NCBI RefSeq assembly: GCF_025751585.1
Contig: NZ_JAOWKX010000006.1
Coordinates: 216,527 to 280,526, forward strand
Length of the DNA stretch: 64,000 nt
Direction: 5' to 3'
Origin: Fluctibacter corallii
GTDB lineage: Bacteria > Pseudomonadota > Gammaproteobacteria > Enterobacterales > Alteromonadaceae
Each line of letters opens with the position of its first letter. The first letter of the stretch is position 1. This document shows positions 8,195 through 18,134 of the stretch, piece after piece. The notes under the pieces are model-generated. The model worked only from the letters and a program-made list of their open reading frames with translations, did no database searches and was not told the origin of the DNA. The translations under genes were made by a program, and so were the position numbers.

Positions 8195-8602
8195 TTAAAA
8201 TGAAGCCACCACCTTAACAGAATCGTTCACTTTTGATTCTTCTATGATGCCGATAGTAGAGGGATTCTTGCTGATCACATCTAGCATTTCATCCTGAGAT
8301 GCCACCTCTTGAGGCGGCACACCAGCCCCAGTGAAAAGCATTTTAGACCAATACGCTACATATTTAGTTTCTGACTTCCCCAGCATACCATCGTTGAATG
8401 CTGCGCGAATGGCATCGCCCTCTGTGTAGGTTACAGGAAGCACTTTACTTCCATCATCAAACGCCCCTTTTTTTCCAAGAAATATCTTTTTAATGTCTGC
8501 CTCAGAAATAGCGTTACTATTTGATGCATTCATAATAACGACGTTCTTGGAGAAAGCAGAAAACGCCACAACACTTAGCAGTATAAACAATATAGTTTTC
8601 AT
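8195..8602 (-). CDS. small periplasmic phosphate-binding-like protein
   Basis: A 135-residue secreted protein with a signal peptide (MKTILFILLSVVAFSAFSK). The mature part (VVIMNASNSNAISEADIKKI FLGKK and GKSETKYVAYWSKMLFTGAG) resembles the short PstS-like PBP domain proteins common in marine gammaproteobacteria. The start at 8602 is chosen over an in-frame codon at 8677 because AAGGGGG lies just upstream and the signal peptide begins there. It follows the porin gene by 10 bases, so the two are probably co-transcribed. Its ligand is not known; the family name does not prove phosphate binding. Confidence 0.8.
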   Translation of the reverse strand: MKTILFILLSVVAFSAFSKNVVIMNASNSNAISEADIKKIFLGKKGAFDDGSKVLPVTYTEGDAIRAAFNDGMLGKSETKYVAYWSKMLFTGAGVPPQEVASQDEMLDVISKNPSTIGIIEESKVNDSVKVVASF

Positions 8603-8612
8603 CACTTCCCCC

Positions 8613-9830
8613 TTAAAATGCAATATCCAGAGACACCGCGAACGCCTGAGCGTCTGTATCTCCATCTCTGTCTTCATCTATAAATACAGCAGCATCCCCA
8701 TCGTCGCTAAAGTCTAAAAACTCGGCTTTAATCGCGGTTCTAGGGTTAATGTTGTAACGTACACCAATCGCAACCGTACTATAAGAATCGTCTAAAGAAC
8801 CATTTACGCCGTCTTCAAAACCTGCGGTAATTCCACCTGGCGCAATAAATCTTAACGTTCCTTCAAACTCTGAATAAAAAATATAGGGCACCCACTTCCC
8901 TATCGTGTAGGCGACTGACGTAAACCAAGATTCATAAATGGTGTCGTACTCATTCCATTCAGCAATAGCAAACAAGCCCCCTTTATCTATAGACATAGAC
9001 ACATCTACAAACCGTGTGTCCGCCCATGTACCGCCAAACAAAGGGGTTGATGGATAGTCGCCTTCAGCAAAAAACGTAAAACGCTCTTTTCCATCCAAAA
9101 ATGATAGACGTAGATTGAACCAATCTACCTGCGTGTCTACCACAATACCTTTCATATCTTCATACTTTTTCGTGGTAGTAACACCTCTCACGCCCCGAAA
9201 CTTACCGCTATCATCATAAAGCTGCTCGGTTTTATATTGTTCAATGGTGGTAATTAAATCATTGGGATCGGTGTCTTGCTGCCCCGCGTACAACTTAAAC
9301 GAGGTGGTACCGATATCCCAGTCCCAGTTATAGTTAAATGCAACGCCATGATAATTTGTAACGGCTAAAGAATACGCATCCGACGGCACTCGCAACCACG
9401 GATAAGCAATGCCAACATCCATAAAATCAGAATAATGATAAACCGGTAAACGCATACGTCCTACACTGATATTTGCATCAGGCGTCACGTAATAGCTGGC
9501 ATACAGCCATTCCAACTCGGGCTCGAAGTCATTGATTCCGCGAATCATGACTTGCCCCGTTAGGGCAAGTTTGTCTGCCGCCTGATATCTGGCCTGAAGG
9601 CCGACTCGGGATTCAGTTTGAAAATCCCAACCAGATTCGTATTGGCCCGCAGCTTCCGGTAATCGCGCCCAGTAACCATCGCCATCTACCACCGTTCCTC
9701 CTACAAGGCTGGCAAAGCCAGACAGGCGTAAATCCGAATTGGCAAAGGCACCTGTCGACGCGAAGGCCGAAAGAAGAACAGCACCCAAGCCAATGCTCAA
9801 GGCGGTTCTGTTTTGGTGTACGTGTCTCAT
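8613..9830 (-). CDS. outer-membrane porin-like beta-barrel protein
   Basis: A 405-residue protein with a signal peptide ending near ASTGAFA, after which mature segments alternate polar and aromatic residues (LRLSGFASLVGGTV, ISVGRMRLPVYHYSDFMDVG), and it ends ...FAVSLDIAF, with the C-terminal Phe typical of outer-membrane barrels. The start at 9830 is preferred over 9959 because GGAG is well placed upstream and the signal peptide begins there. It pairs with the small periplasmic binding-like gene downstream, suggesting a joint role in uptake across the outer membrane. The substrate cannot be told from the sequence. Confidence 0.8.
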   Translation of the reverse strand: MRHVHQNRTALSIGLGAVLLSAFASTGAFANSDLRLSGFASLVGGTVVDGDGYWARLPEAAGQYESGWDFQTESRVGLQARYQAADKLALTGQVMIRGINDFEPELEWLYASYYVTPDANISVGRMRLPVYHYSDFMDVGIAYPWLRVPSDAYSLAVTNYHGVAFNYNWDWDIGTTSFKLYAGQQDTDPNDLITTIEQYKTEQLYDDSGKFRGVRGVTTTKKYEDMKGIVVDTQVDWFNLRLSFLDGKERFTFFAEGDYPSTPLFGGTWADTRFVDVSMSIDKGGLFAIAEWNEYDTIYESWFTSVAYTIGKWVPYIFYSEFEGTLRFIAPGGITAGFEDGVNGSLDDSYSTVAIGVRYNINPRTAIKAEFLDFSDDGDAAVFIDEDRDGDTDAQAFAVSLDIAF

Positions 9831-10056
9831 TGAGTGTTGTCTCCATTGGTATAATTCTTTGACAATTATAGACAACGCTGCATAACTGCAAGTGAGAGTG
9901 AAAAATATTTCATCGCTTGACATTAAAGGCCTAAGAGCAAATTTGAGTTTTGCCGTCATCGTGCATGCGGATTAAAGTGAAAAAAATGAACCCATATCGA
10001 CGAAGTGTGAATATCAAGATAGGTAATGGCGTTAAAATACGGTATGAGTGGTAGAC

Positions 10057-10083
10057 AAAAAAAGAGCGCCTAAGCGCTCTTTA
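10057..10083 (-). terminator. intrinsic terminator of ffh
   Basis: AAAGAGCGC (10061-10069) pairs with GCGCTCTTT (10074-10082) and is followed on the minus strand by a run of T. It is 13 bases beyond the ffh stop codon. Confidence 0.88.
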
Positions 10084-10095
10084 AGTATGTATCTT

Positions 10096-11484
10096 TTATT
10101 TTTTCCCGAACATACCGCCCATGCCTGGCATACCGCCCCCCGGAGGCATCATGCCCTGCATGTTACGCATCATTTTCTTCATGCCACCGCCTGACATTTT
10201 CTTCATCATTTTTTGCATTTGCGTGAACTGTTTCAGTAAGCGGTTAACATCCTGAATCTGAGTACCTGAGCCCGCGGCTATACGCTTTTTACGTGAACCT
10301 TTAATCATATCGGGTTTTGCACGTTCAGCAGGCGTCATTGAGTTGATGATCGCTTCCATTTGTACAAACTGCTTATCATTTGCGTGCTCTTTAATTTGTG
10401 CGCTCATTCCGCCCACGCCAGGCAGTTTATCGAGCATCGACATCATTCCGCCCATATTGCGCATTTGCTCAAGCTGTTCTTTGAAATCCTGCAAGTCAAA
10501 GCCTTTGCCTTTTTGTACTTTCTTGGCAAGCTTTTGGGCTTTGTCTTTATCAACTTTACGCTCAACCTCTTCGATTAAACTTAGCACATCTCCCATGCCA
10601 AGAATTCGTGAAGCCACGCGCTGCGGATGGAACGGCTCTAATGCATCTAACTTCTCGCCCATTCCGAGGAACTTAATCGGCTTGCCCGTAATGTGTCTAA
10701 CCGACAAGGCTGCACCACCACGCGCATCACCATCAGCCTTGGTAAGAATGACCCCGGTTAAAGGCAATGCATCGTTAAACGCTTTTGCTGTATTTGCAGC
10801 GTCTTGACCTGTCATTGCATCAACCACGAAGAGGGTTTCAACAGGTTTAACTGAGCTATGTAGCGTTTTGATCTCTTCCATCATATCGCCATCGACGTGC
10901 AAACGCCCCGCGGTATCGATAATCAAGACGTCGAAAAAACCTTTCTTTGCATGATCGATTGCCGCTTCCGCTATGGCTACGGGCTTTTGCAGTGTAGACG
11001 ATGGGAAAAACTCAACGCCAACATCATTTGCCAAGGTCTCCAACTGTTTAATCGCGGCAGGACGATATACGTCAGCACTCACCACCAATACTTTTTTCTT
11101 TTCTCTTTCGACAAGATACTTAGACAGTTTACCCACACTGGTAGTTTTACCTGCGCCTTGCAAACCGGCCATTAAAATTACAGCAGGTGGTTGTGTAGCA
11201 AGGTTTAGCCTTTCGTTGGCCTCGCCCATTACTTTTTCAAGTTCGCCTTGTACAATCTTAATGAAAACTTGGCCAGGCTGTAAGCTCTTGGAGACTTCCG
11301 TTCCTACCGCTCTTTCCTTAACCTGCGATACAAATTCTCTAACAACAGGAAGCGCAACATCGGCCTCTAACAACGCCATCCGCACTTCACGCAGCGTTTC
11401 TTTGATATTTTCTTCAGTGAGGCGACCTTTGCCGCTGATATTTCTGAGCGTTTTACCTAAGCGATCAGTCAAATTCTCAAACAT
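10096..11484 (-). CDS. ffh: signal recognition particle protein Ffh
   Basis: A 462-residue GTPase that binds 4.5S RNA and signal sequences and targets inner-membrane proteins. The N domain begins MFENLTDRLGKTLRNISG; the G domain has GLQGAGKTTSVGKL, DTAGR and TKADGDARGG. The C-terminal M domain is methionine-rich and contains the RNA-binding helix (GSGTQIQDVNRLLKQF). The start at 11484 is where the family N-terminus begins; the frame stays open to 11529 but those residues are not conserved. It is divergent from ypjD, as in other gammaproteobacteria. Confidence 0.97.
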   Translation of the reverse strand: MFENLTDRLGKTLRNISGKGRLTEENIKETLREVRMALLEADVALPVVREFVSQVKERAVGTEVSKSLQPGQVFIKIVQGELEKVMGEANERLNLATQPPAVILMAGLQGAGKTTSVGKLSKYLVEREKKKVLVVSADVYRPAAIKQLETLANDVGVEFFPSSTLQKPVAIAEAAIDHAKKGFFDVLIIDTAGRLHVDGDMMEEIKTLHSSVKPVETLFVVDAMTGQDAANTAKAFNDALPLTGVILTKADGDARGGAALSVRHITGKPIKFLGMGEKLDALEPFHPQRVASRILGMGDVLSLIEEVERKVDKDKAQKLAKKVQKGKGFDLQDFKEQLEQMRNMGGMMSMLDKLPGVGGMSAQIKEHANDKQFVQMEAIINSMTPAERAKPDMIKGSRKKRIAAGSGTQIQDVNRLLKQFTQMQKMMKKMSGGGMKKMMRNMQGMMPPGGGMPGMGGMFGKK

Positions 11485-11711
11485 AGACGTACAATTTTTC
11501 CAACTTAAACTGGCGCGGATTATAACCAATACGCCTGAGTGAAGAAAGGGAAGAAACGCCTAAAGAAGAGACAAATAAAAATTTACACCCCGAAGTCACA
11601 AATTCAAGCCTCCACACAAACGGATAATTGCCGCATAATATTGGCAACAACATGAATAACATGTAATCTTGCCCCCTCGGGATTGCTAGAAAGACTTAAA
11701 AAGGACACACC

Positions 11712-12500
11712 ATGTATATCGGCCTAATCGCCGCCACCATGTACTGTATCACTGCGTTATTAATGGGAATGAGGCTGTTTCATCAAAAAGGCCCTTCTTT
11801 TGCGGTGCTATGGGGTTTTGCAGCGATAGCGTTAAGTGCACACCTTATTCTTTTGTCGCAGAGCATACTACTCGAACCCGGTCAAAATATGAGCATAAGT
11901 AACGTGGCATCACTGGTTGCATGGCTCATTTCAATTAGCATGACTGTAGGGTCGCTGGCCTTCAGAAATATATTCTTACTCCCTGTCGTTTTTGGCTTCT
12001 CAACGCTGATTATTTTGTTCAGCTTGTTTATCCCTGACACGCATATTATGCATATCGAACTCAAGCCAGCGTTAATTAGCCACATAACACTCGCACTGTT
12101 CGCTTACGGCTGCTTAACCATTGCATTTTTGTATGCTCTTCAACTCGCTTATATCAACTATCGCTTGAAACACAAGCAAGCTTCGCTCATTGATTCACCG
12201 CTTCCACCACTTATGGTGGTTGAGTCTATTTTGTTCAAAATCTTGTTAACTGGTACGCTTTTATTAACCCTTTCATTGATTACAGGTTTTATGTTCTTGG
12301 ATAACATGTTTGTGCAGGAACAGGCGCACAAAACTGTATTTTCTATTATTGCATGGGTAATATTTTGTGTTGTATTGGTGGGTCATAGAAAATGGGGATG
12401 GCGAGGTCGCCCCGTCATATCAGCCACCATCGTAGGCACCGTATTTTTGACAATTGCCTATTTCGGAAGCCGCTTCGTTAAAGAAGTACTGATAAATTGA
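11712..12500 (+). CDS. ypjD: inner-membrane CcsA/YpjD-type protein
   Basis: A 262-residue membrane protein with about eight hydrophobic segments, matching the cytochrome-c-assembly (CcsA-like) domain of E. coli YpjD. The conserved late portion includes TVFSIIAWVIFCVVLVGHRKWGWRG. It has AAGGA ahead of the ATG. The position, divergent from ffh and followed by the yfjD-type gene, is the same as in E. coli. Its exact function is not established; the CcsA domain resembles haem-handling proteins, but that role is unproven here. Confidence 0.88.
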   Translation: MYIGLIAATMYCITALLMGMRLFHQKGPSFAVLWGFAAIALSAHLILLSQSILLEPGQNMSISNVASLVAWLISISMTVGSLAFRNIFLLPVVFGFSTLIILFSLFIPDTHIMHIELKPALISHITLALFAYGCLTIAFLYALQLAYINYRLKHKQASLIDSPLPPLMVVESILFKILLTGTLLLTLSLITGFMFLDNMFVQEQAHKTVFSIIAWVIFCVVLVGHRKWGWRGRPVISATIVGTVFLTIAYFGSRFVKEVLIN

Positions 12501-12579
12501 TAAATTACTGACTCGCATCTTGAATGAAAATCAAAATACCCTTACATTCTCTATAGCTCACATTTAAGGAACCCGTTAG

Positions 12580-13875
12580 TTGGACGCCATTTCTACGAGT
12601 ACGTTATTTATACTGCTCGGTATACTTATTCTTGTATCCGCTTATTTTTCTAGTTCTGAAACCGGCATGATGTCGATTAACCGCTATCGCTTGAAGCATT
12701 TGGAAAATGAAGGGCATCGCGGTGCGATGAGAGTACAAAAGCTACTTCAGCGTCAAGACAGGCTGATAGGCCTCATTCTAATCGGTAATAACGCAGTCAA
12801 TATCGCTGCAGCATCGATTGCTACCATTCTTTGTATTCGCTTATTTGGCGATGTCTGGGGGTTAGCGGTCGCCAACTTCGGTTTAACGCTTGTCTTATTG
12901 ATTTTTGCTGAAGTTACACCTAAAACGTTAGCGGCGTTATATCCAGAAAAAATTTCTTTCCCTAGTTCATTTATCTTATTGCCGCTCTTAACTCTGTTGT
13001 ATCCTTTGGTTTGGTTAATTAATGGCATATGTAACAGCATTTTAATGGTACTGCGTATCAATCCTATTAATGATCAAGGACAAAACTTAAGCCGCGAAGA
13101 GCTTCGCACTGTCGTTCACGAAGCTGGCACGATGATACCTAAAAAACACCAAGATATGTTGGTCAGTATTCTCGATCTTGAGCAGGTTACCGCCGAAGAT
13201 ATTATGGTGCCCCGTAGTGATATAGTGGCTATCGATATCAACGATGATTGGAAAGACATTCAAAGACAACTGGTAAATGCACAGCATACACGGGTACTGT
13301 TATACCGTGACACGATAGATGATGCAGTCGGTTTCGTGCACATGCGCGATGCCCTGCGATTACTTTCAAAAGATCAATTCACCAAAGCAAGCCTACTTAG
13401 AGCCGTAAGAGAAATTTATTTCACCCCTGAGTCTACGCCACTTCATACTTTAATGTATAAGTTCCAAGCAGTGAAAGAGCGCATAGGACTGGTGGTTGAT
13501 GAATACGGTGACATTCAAGGGCTTGTTACTCTTGAGGATATTCTTGAAGAAATTATTGGTGACTTTACAACGAGTATTTTGCCTGATCACAGTAAAGAAG
13601 CTAACGTTCAACCCGATGGAAGTGTCTTAGTCGATGGCAGCGCAAATGTCAGAGAATTGAATAAAGAAATGGATTGGGTATTTCCCACTGAGGGACCAAA
13701 AACATTGAATGGTCTTATATTGGAAGCACTTGAATATATTCCCGAAGCCAATGTATGTTTGCGTGTAGCTGGATACCCACTTGAGATTATTGAAATCAAA
13801 GACAACATGGTTAAAACCGTGCGAGTCATGCCTGCGTTTTACGTTACCCCGACACAATCCACAGCAGATCTTTAA
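12580..13875 (+). CDS. yfjD: CNNM/CorC-family membrane protein
   Basis: A 431-residue protein with an N-terminal DUF21 membrane domain (residues about 5-190, containing SAYFSSSETGMMSINRYRL), paired CBS domains (about 205-330; VTAEDIMVPRSDIVAIDI and LVVDEYGDIQGLVTLEDI LEEIIGD), and a C-terminal CorC/HlyC domain (about 345-425). Such proteins take part in magnesium or divalent-metal efflux, with the CBS pair sensing nucleotides. The start is TTG with AAGGA upstream. It is 79 bases after ypjD and likely in its operon. Confidence 0.9.
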   Translation: MDAISTSTLFILLGILILVSAYFSSSETGMMSINRYRLKHLENEGHRGAMRVQKLLQRQDRLIGLILIGNNAVNIAAASIATILCIRLFGDVWGLAVANFGLTLVLLIFAEVTPKTLAALYPEKISFPSSFILLPLLTLLYPLVWLINGICNSILMVLRINPINDQGQNLSREELRTVVHEAGTMIPKKHQDMLVSILDLEQVTAEDIMVPRSDIVAIDINDDWKDIQRQLVNAQHTRVLLYRDTIDDAVGFVHMRDALRLLSKDQFTKASLLRAVREIYFTPESTPLHTLMYKFQAVKERIGLVVDEYGDIQGLVTLEDILEEIIGDFTTSILPDHSKEANVQPDGSVLVDGSANVRELNKEMDWVFPTEGPKTLNGLILEALEYIPEANVCLRVAGYPLEIIEIKDNMVKTVRVMPAFYVTPTQSTADL

Positions 13876-13880
13876 ATGAA

Positions 13881-14090
13881 TTAAGAGCGTTCATTCGACA
13901 ATGGCGAGCATTGCGCAATACGGTCAGCTTTTTTAGCGCGCGCACTCGCCTTAAGCGCTTCGACACGCTCATTTAACGTTGAGAGCTTGGTCATTATTTC
14001 ACGCAGCTCGTCATCATCGCTTAATTGCGACTGATCAACATGAGCTTGCAAAACCTGTCTCAAATGTGCGGGTAACGTTTTGCTGGGCAT
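13881..14090 (-). CDS. small helical protein of unknown function
   Basis: A 69-residue charged protein, convergent with the yfjD gene (5 bases apart). It has a very strong ribosome binding site (GGAGGAGG) just before the ATG, which argues that it is real. The middle (LREIMTKLSTLNERVEALKA) looks like a short coiled coil. No domain recognised and no signal peptide; likely a cytoplasmic helical peptide. Confidence 0.7.
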   Translation of the reverse strand: MPSKTLPAHLRQVLQAHVDQSQLSDDDELREIMTKLSTLNERVEALKASARAKKADRIAQCSPLSNERS

Positions 14091-14277
14091 TGCCTCCTCC
14101 TCTCGCCTCTCTTATCGGTACACTGCACGCAAAACTGAAGTGAAATTTATGTAATATTTTAATACCTAATTATCGTATTGAAATACCTTACAGTAAGCAT
14201 AACGTAAATTTTACCTCTCTGGCGCAAAAAGAATCTAATCTTTTCTCATAGCGCGAGATCCCCCAATTACCCTATTG

Positions 14278-14754
14278 TTATTCTGGCAAAAACTGCCCAG
14301 CTAATGATGCAGCCCTACCTGGGGTATATCGCACTGCGGCAATAGAACCTGCCGAAAACAGCATAGAGTAATGATGCCGACAGATGGAATCCAAAAAATA
14401 ACTGACGAATGGCATATGACTAACTAATAACACACTTTGTAGGTTGGGCTGTGTTTCATAGAGCGCATCCAAGTAAATCAACGCATCACTAGGATCACTT
14501 GAAGGAACGATATCCTCGCATGTCAGTCTATCTTTAGAACGAATCTCAGCAGAAACGCACTCAAAAGTTTGTTGGGTTCGCTGATACGGACTAATCAATG
14601 CCAAGTCGATTTCTCCCCCTGCACTTTCGCACATTTGTCTCATCCATATACCGCTTTGACTGGATTGTTTTCTCCCCAACGCAGTGAGCATTCTGGATTT
14701 ATCGTCCCACTCATTAGGCTCCGCTTCTCCATGCCGCATGATAAAAATCAACAT
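14278..14754 (-). CDS. sixA: phosphohistidine phosphatase SixA
   Basis: A 158-residue histidine-phosphatase-superfamily protein. The catalytic RHG motif is at residues 7-9 (MRHGEAE; His8 forms the phosphohistidine) and the second active-site His is in LVSHMPFV. SixA removes phosphate from phosphohistidine in HPt/PTS proteins such as ArcB or NPr. It has AAGGCGA before the ATG. In many gammaproteobacteria sixA is close to fadJ-fadI; here the M16 and sensor genes lie between. Confidence 0.92.
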   Translation of the reverse strand: MLIFIMRHGEAEPNEWDDKSRMLTALGRKQSSQSGIWMRQMCESAGGEIDLALISPYQRTQQTFECVSAEIRSKDRLTCEDIVPSSDPSDALIYLDALYETQPNLQSVLLVSHMPFVSYFLDSICRHHYSMLFSAGSIAAVRYTPGRAASLAGQFLPE

Positions 14755-15087
14755 ACAATCGCCTTAACCATTTCGAAAACTCATAAAAATTTGCTATACC
14801 AATAGGTTATACGCCACTAGAACTTTATTTATCAGTCACATATTTATGATAATTATACTCTATGAATTCTATTTTTTATCTATATTTAATCTGTCTTCTC
14901 TTAGTCGTTTTTGCTATTTTTAAATAACTTTCAATTTTTGATTGAACTTAAGCATAATTAAATTATCAATACATTTCAGGTAAATATAATGCCCACCCAT
15001 TATATTTAATTCAATGAAATAGCTATCGATATATTTAAATACCGTTATGCTGTGCTTAATCACTATTTATGCGTAAGGTAGACTCAT
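14755..15087. other. AT-rich spacer between sixA and the M16 peptidase gene
   Basis: A 333-base stretch, very rich in A and T, between two divergent genes; it must hold both promoters. No ORF with a credible start is present. The clear structure is a perfect 11-bp inverted repeat listed separately. Confidence 0.6.
14981..15008. promoter_or_regulatory. perfect inverted repeat, possible operator
   Basis: TAAATATAATG (14981-14991) and CATTATATTTA (14998-15008) are perfectly complementary around a 6-base spacer, CCCACC. It lies 80 bases before the M16 peptidase start. It could bind a dimeric regulator or form a hairpin in the leader; no T run follows, so it is not a typical terminator. Confidence 0.4.
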
Positions 15088-17856
15088 TTGCTAGTCAGCC
15101 AATTTGATAAAAACTCATATAAATTACTTCAACTAAACAATGGCTTAGACGTTCTATTAGTGCATGAGCCAAATAGTAAAAGAACGACTGCCGCGATGAC
15201 CATTGCAGCAGGTCACTTCAGCGATCCCGTCGAGTGTCAGGGACTTGCTCATCTTTTAGAACACATGCTGTTTTTAGGGAGCCGCAATTTCAATGAGCCA
15301 AATAATCTGAACCAATTTGTCTCACAACATGGTGGAAATATTAATGCCTGGACTGGGACAGAGCACACGAGCTTTCACTTTGATGTGATGAGCAATGAAT
15401 TGCGAGAGAGTTTGGCGCGATTTTCTGATATGTTGTTTTACCCCCTTTTTCAGGAAGCATTGATTGACAAAGAGATTCACTCTATCGACGCTGAGTTTAA
15501 GCTTAAGCAAAAAGATGACCTGCGCAGGCTGTACCAAGTTCACAAAGAAACTTCCAATCCTCAACATCCATTTTCAAAGTTTTCAGTGGGCAACTCTGAG
15601 GTGTTTCGGCAATTTCCCATTACTGAATTAAAGCAAAAGCTAATTAACTTTCACCAGAAAAATTTCGTGACAAATAATATGAAACTCTGCGTGATAAGTG
15701 GGCTATCACTAGAAAATCTTAAATCCGAGGTTGAAATTGCTTTCAATGACGTAAAAACCTCTGCACCTTTGCCAGAGCTCGAACTACCTAACCTGTACAC
15801 GGAGTCACAGGTGGGTATCAAAATTAATATTCAGCCAATCAAGCAAACAAAGCGTCTCATAGTTAGCTTCGCTTTACCGAATACGGACAAATATTATCGT
15901 AGTAAGCCATCTTCAGTGCTCAGCCATCTGTTAGGAGATGAAGGCAAACATAGTCTTCTTGCTTATTTGAAGTCTAAAAATTGGGCAACTAGTTTAGGTG
16001 CTGGCGGAGGAATTCAAGGAAGTAATTTCAAAGATTTCAATATCAATATGCAACTCACAGAATTGGGCGTTAAGCATCAAAATGATATTATCGAAGCCAT
16101 ATTTTCAACAATTGCACTCATATCAAAAGAGATTCCAACTCAGCTTTGGCGACTGGAAGAGAAAGCGAAACTGTCTCAATTGGCGTTTGATTATAGCGAT
16201 TCGGGAAAGGCAACCGATCTCGCAACACAGTGGTCAAGCAACTTATTTGAGTCTCCTAAAGAGCACGTTGTAGCGAGAGACTACTTATTAGATAGGCTTG
16301 ATATCAAACCCATTCAATACTGCTTATCGTTTATGACACCAGAAAACATGCGTGTAAAACGCATCTATGAGGGACTAGAAACGGATAAAATAGCGAATTG
16401 GTATAACACGCCATACAAGACGATTCCGCTGTCAACTGAGGAATTAGCGCAATTTTCGCGCCCCAAGGACATTCCAGAGATTCAACTTCCAGAGCCAAAC
16501 ATCTATATTCCTTCGTCAACGAAGTTAATCCCTCCAACATCTGACTTTGCAAATCCCGTCAGAATTTCTCGTGGCGATGGTATGGACGTTTGGTTTGCAC
16601 AAGACAACAAATTTAATCAACCTAAAGGGGATTGCTATCTCGCTTTCGATTGCAAGGCTACTGACTTAGGGATATACACAGCAGCACAAAAACGCATGTG
16701 GATATCCTGTTTGATGGAGCATTTTAATGATGACTTTTACCATGCAGGTATCGCAGGTTTAAATTTCAGAATCTACCCTCATCAAGCGGGATTTTCTATA
16801 CATACTAATGGGTTCAGCCAACATCAGTTAACCCTTTTCAAAAACCTGTTAGAACGAATCCAAACTGACAGTGAGACAGCGCTCGACACCTACTTTGACA
16901 AAGTGAAAATAAGACAGATTCAGTCACTGCAAAATGCGTTGTTGAACAAACCCATTAACCGTTTATTCTCTCATCTGTCAGAATTACTCCAACGTTACAA
17001 TTTCGGCTCAAAGCAAATGCTGGAAGCCGTCAAAGATACGTCAAGAGGGGCTATGTCTAACTTCCCAAGCATACTTTTCTCTGAAATGTATCTTGAAACC
17101 CTCCTCCATGGAAATTGGTCTTATGAAGAAGCAGAAACATTCACTCAGGATCTTAGAGAGCGCAACCCATCTGCCAATATTGGCTTAAAATTGAATCGCG
17201 ATGTGGTGGACCTAAGAGCGCAAAGTAGACTGGTTTACCAAGTATCCAGCGAAGAAGAAGAGTCAGCCGTTGTAATTTACTTTCAAGCACCAGGATTTAC
17301 AGAAAGTAGTGTCGCAATGTCTATTCTCCTTGAACAAATTATCGCGGCTCCATTTTTCAATTACATGCGTACCGAAAAACAGCTTGGATACCTTGTGGGT
17401 ACGGGCTATATGCCGTTTAATCAGCATCCAGGCATTACATTATATATTCAATCTCCCAATGCAGGAGCGTCAAGTCTGGTTGACGAGATTGAACAATTCC
17501 TTCAGAACCACTTGGCCGATATCCATTCGTTTGCGCCCTACTGGCAGCGATTAAAAGATAATGTCATCAAGCAGCTATCGGAAAAAGACGCGAATCTTTC
17601 AATGAAAAGCCAACGTTTATGGATGGCGTTGGGGAATGATGACCTTAATTTCGATAAAAATGACAGAATTATAAAAGCCATTGAATCTTTGGAGCTAAGT
17701 GAACTGGCACGGTTTGCATCCAGCATGTTAAATCGAGAAATGTTTGGCGAATTAGTCATCTACTCTCAAGGGCAAGGTCTACCTAACTCAGAGGTAAAAG
17801 GAACACGTATTGAGAATATCGATGCGTTTAAACTATCGAGTCACTTTATCATATAA
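15088..17856 (+). CDS. M16 family (insulinase/pitrilysin-like) zinc metallopeptidase
   Basis: A 922-residue protein with the inverted zinc motif HLLEH at residues 55-59 and the third ligand Glu at residue 136 (IHSIDAEF), the spacing of pitrilysin. It has the four-domain layout of long M16A enzymes, with the conserved EKQLGYLVGTGYMP near residue 767. No clear signal peptide is present, so it may be cytoplasmic, unlike E. coli pitrilysin. The start is TTG with AAGG ahead. It would degrade small peptides inside a closed chamber. A terminator-like inverted repeat follows. Confidence 0.9.
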   Translation: MLVSQFDKNSYKLLQLNNGLDVLLVHEPNSKRTTAAMTIAAGHFSDPVECQGLAHLLEHMLFLGSRNFNEPNNLNQFVSQHGGNINAWTGTEHTSFHFDVMSNELRESLARFSDMLFYPLFQEALIDKEIHSIDAEFKLKQKDDLRRLYQVHKETSNPQHPFSKFSVGNSEVFRQFPITELKQKLINFHQKNFVTNNMKLCVISGLSLENLKSEVEIAFNDVKTSAPLPELELPNLYTESQVGIKINIQPIKQTKRLIVSFALPNTDKYYRSKPSSVLSHLLGDEGKHSLLAYLKSKNWATSLGAGGGIQGSNFKDFNINMQLTELGVKHQNDIIEAIFSTIALISKEIPTQLWRLEEKAKLSQLAFDYSDSGKATDLATQWSSNLFESPKEHVVARDYLLDRLDIKPIQYCLSFMTPENMRVKRIYEGLETDKIANWYNTPYKTIPLSTEELAQFSRPKDIPEIQLPEPNIYIPSSTKLIPPTSDFANPVRISRGDGMDVWFAQDNKFNQPKGDCYLAFDCKATDLGIYTAAQKRMWISCLMEHFNDDFYHAGIAGLNFRIYPHQAGFSIHTNGFSQHQLTLFKNLLERIQTDSETALDTYFDKVKIRQIQSLQNALLNKPINRLFSHLSELLQRYNFGSKQMLEAVKDTSRGAMSNFPSILFSEMYLETLLHGNWSYEEAETFTQDLRERNPSANIGLKLNRDVVDLRAQSRLVYQVSSEEEESAVVIYFQAPGFTESSVAMSILLEQIIAAPFFNYMRTEKQLGYLVGTGYMPFNQHPGITLYIQSPNAGASSLVDEIEQFLQNHLADIHSFAPYWQRLKDNVIKQLSEKDANLSMKSQRLWMALGNDDLNFDKNDRIIKAIESLELSELARFASSMLNREMFGELVIYSQGQGLPNSEVKGTRIENIDAFKLSSHFII

Positions 17857-17871
17857 ACCGTACTCAGGTTT

Positions 17872-17910
17872 GAGTCGAGCTTATCTGTTGATGGCAGGCA
17901 AGCTCGACTC
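17872..17910 (+). terminator. possible terminator of the M16 peptidase gene
   Basis: GAGTCGAGCTT (17872-17882) and AAGCTCGACTC (17900-17910) form an 11-bp stem with a 17-base loop, 15 bases past the stop codon. Only a short T run follows, so it may be a weak or factor-assisted terminator. Confidence 0.5.
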
Positions 17911-18134
17911 TTCATCGCAGCAAGTAACTCAAAAATCCGTTCTTGCAGCTTGCTTAATCCTCTCCAGTGATCACCTATAATATTCGAATTTTCATTACAG
18001 GATACCGGCATTCCCGAAATTAACCTTGTAGAGAGACAAGAAATTAGGCATATTGTGGCTTTCGCGTATCCCTATGATTACTAGGGATTTAAAGGATAAT
18101 ATAAAAAGGTAGAGAAACTGCCAGTGGGTGTTGT

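Noticed and set aside
10973..11542. Long reverse frame over ffh (189 codons), and similar ones over fadI-fadJ, the SLC13 permease and rnfC
   Set aside because: They lie fully inside well-recognised genes on the other strand and have compositions typical of shadow frames.
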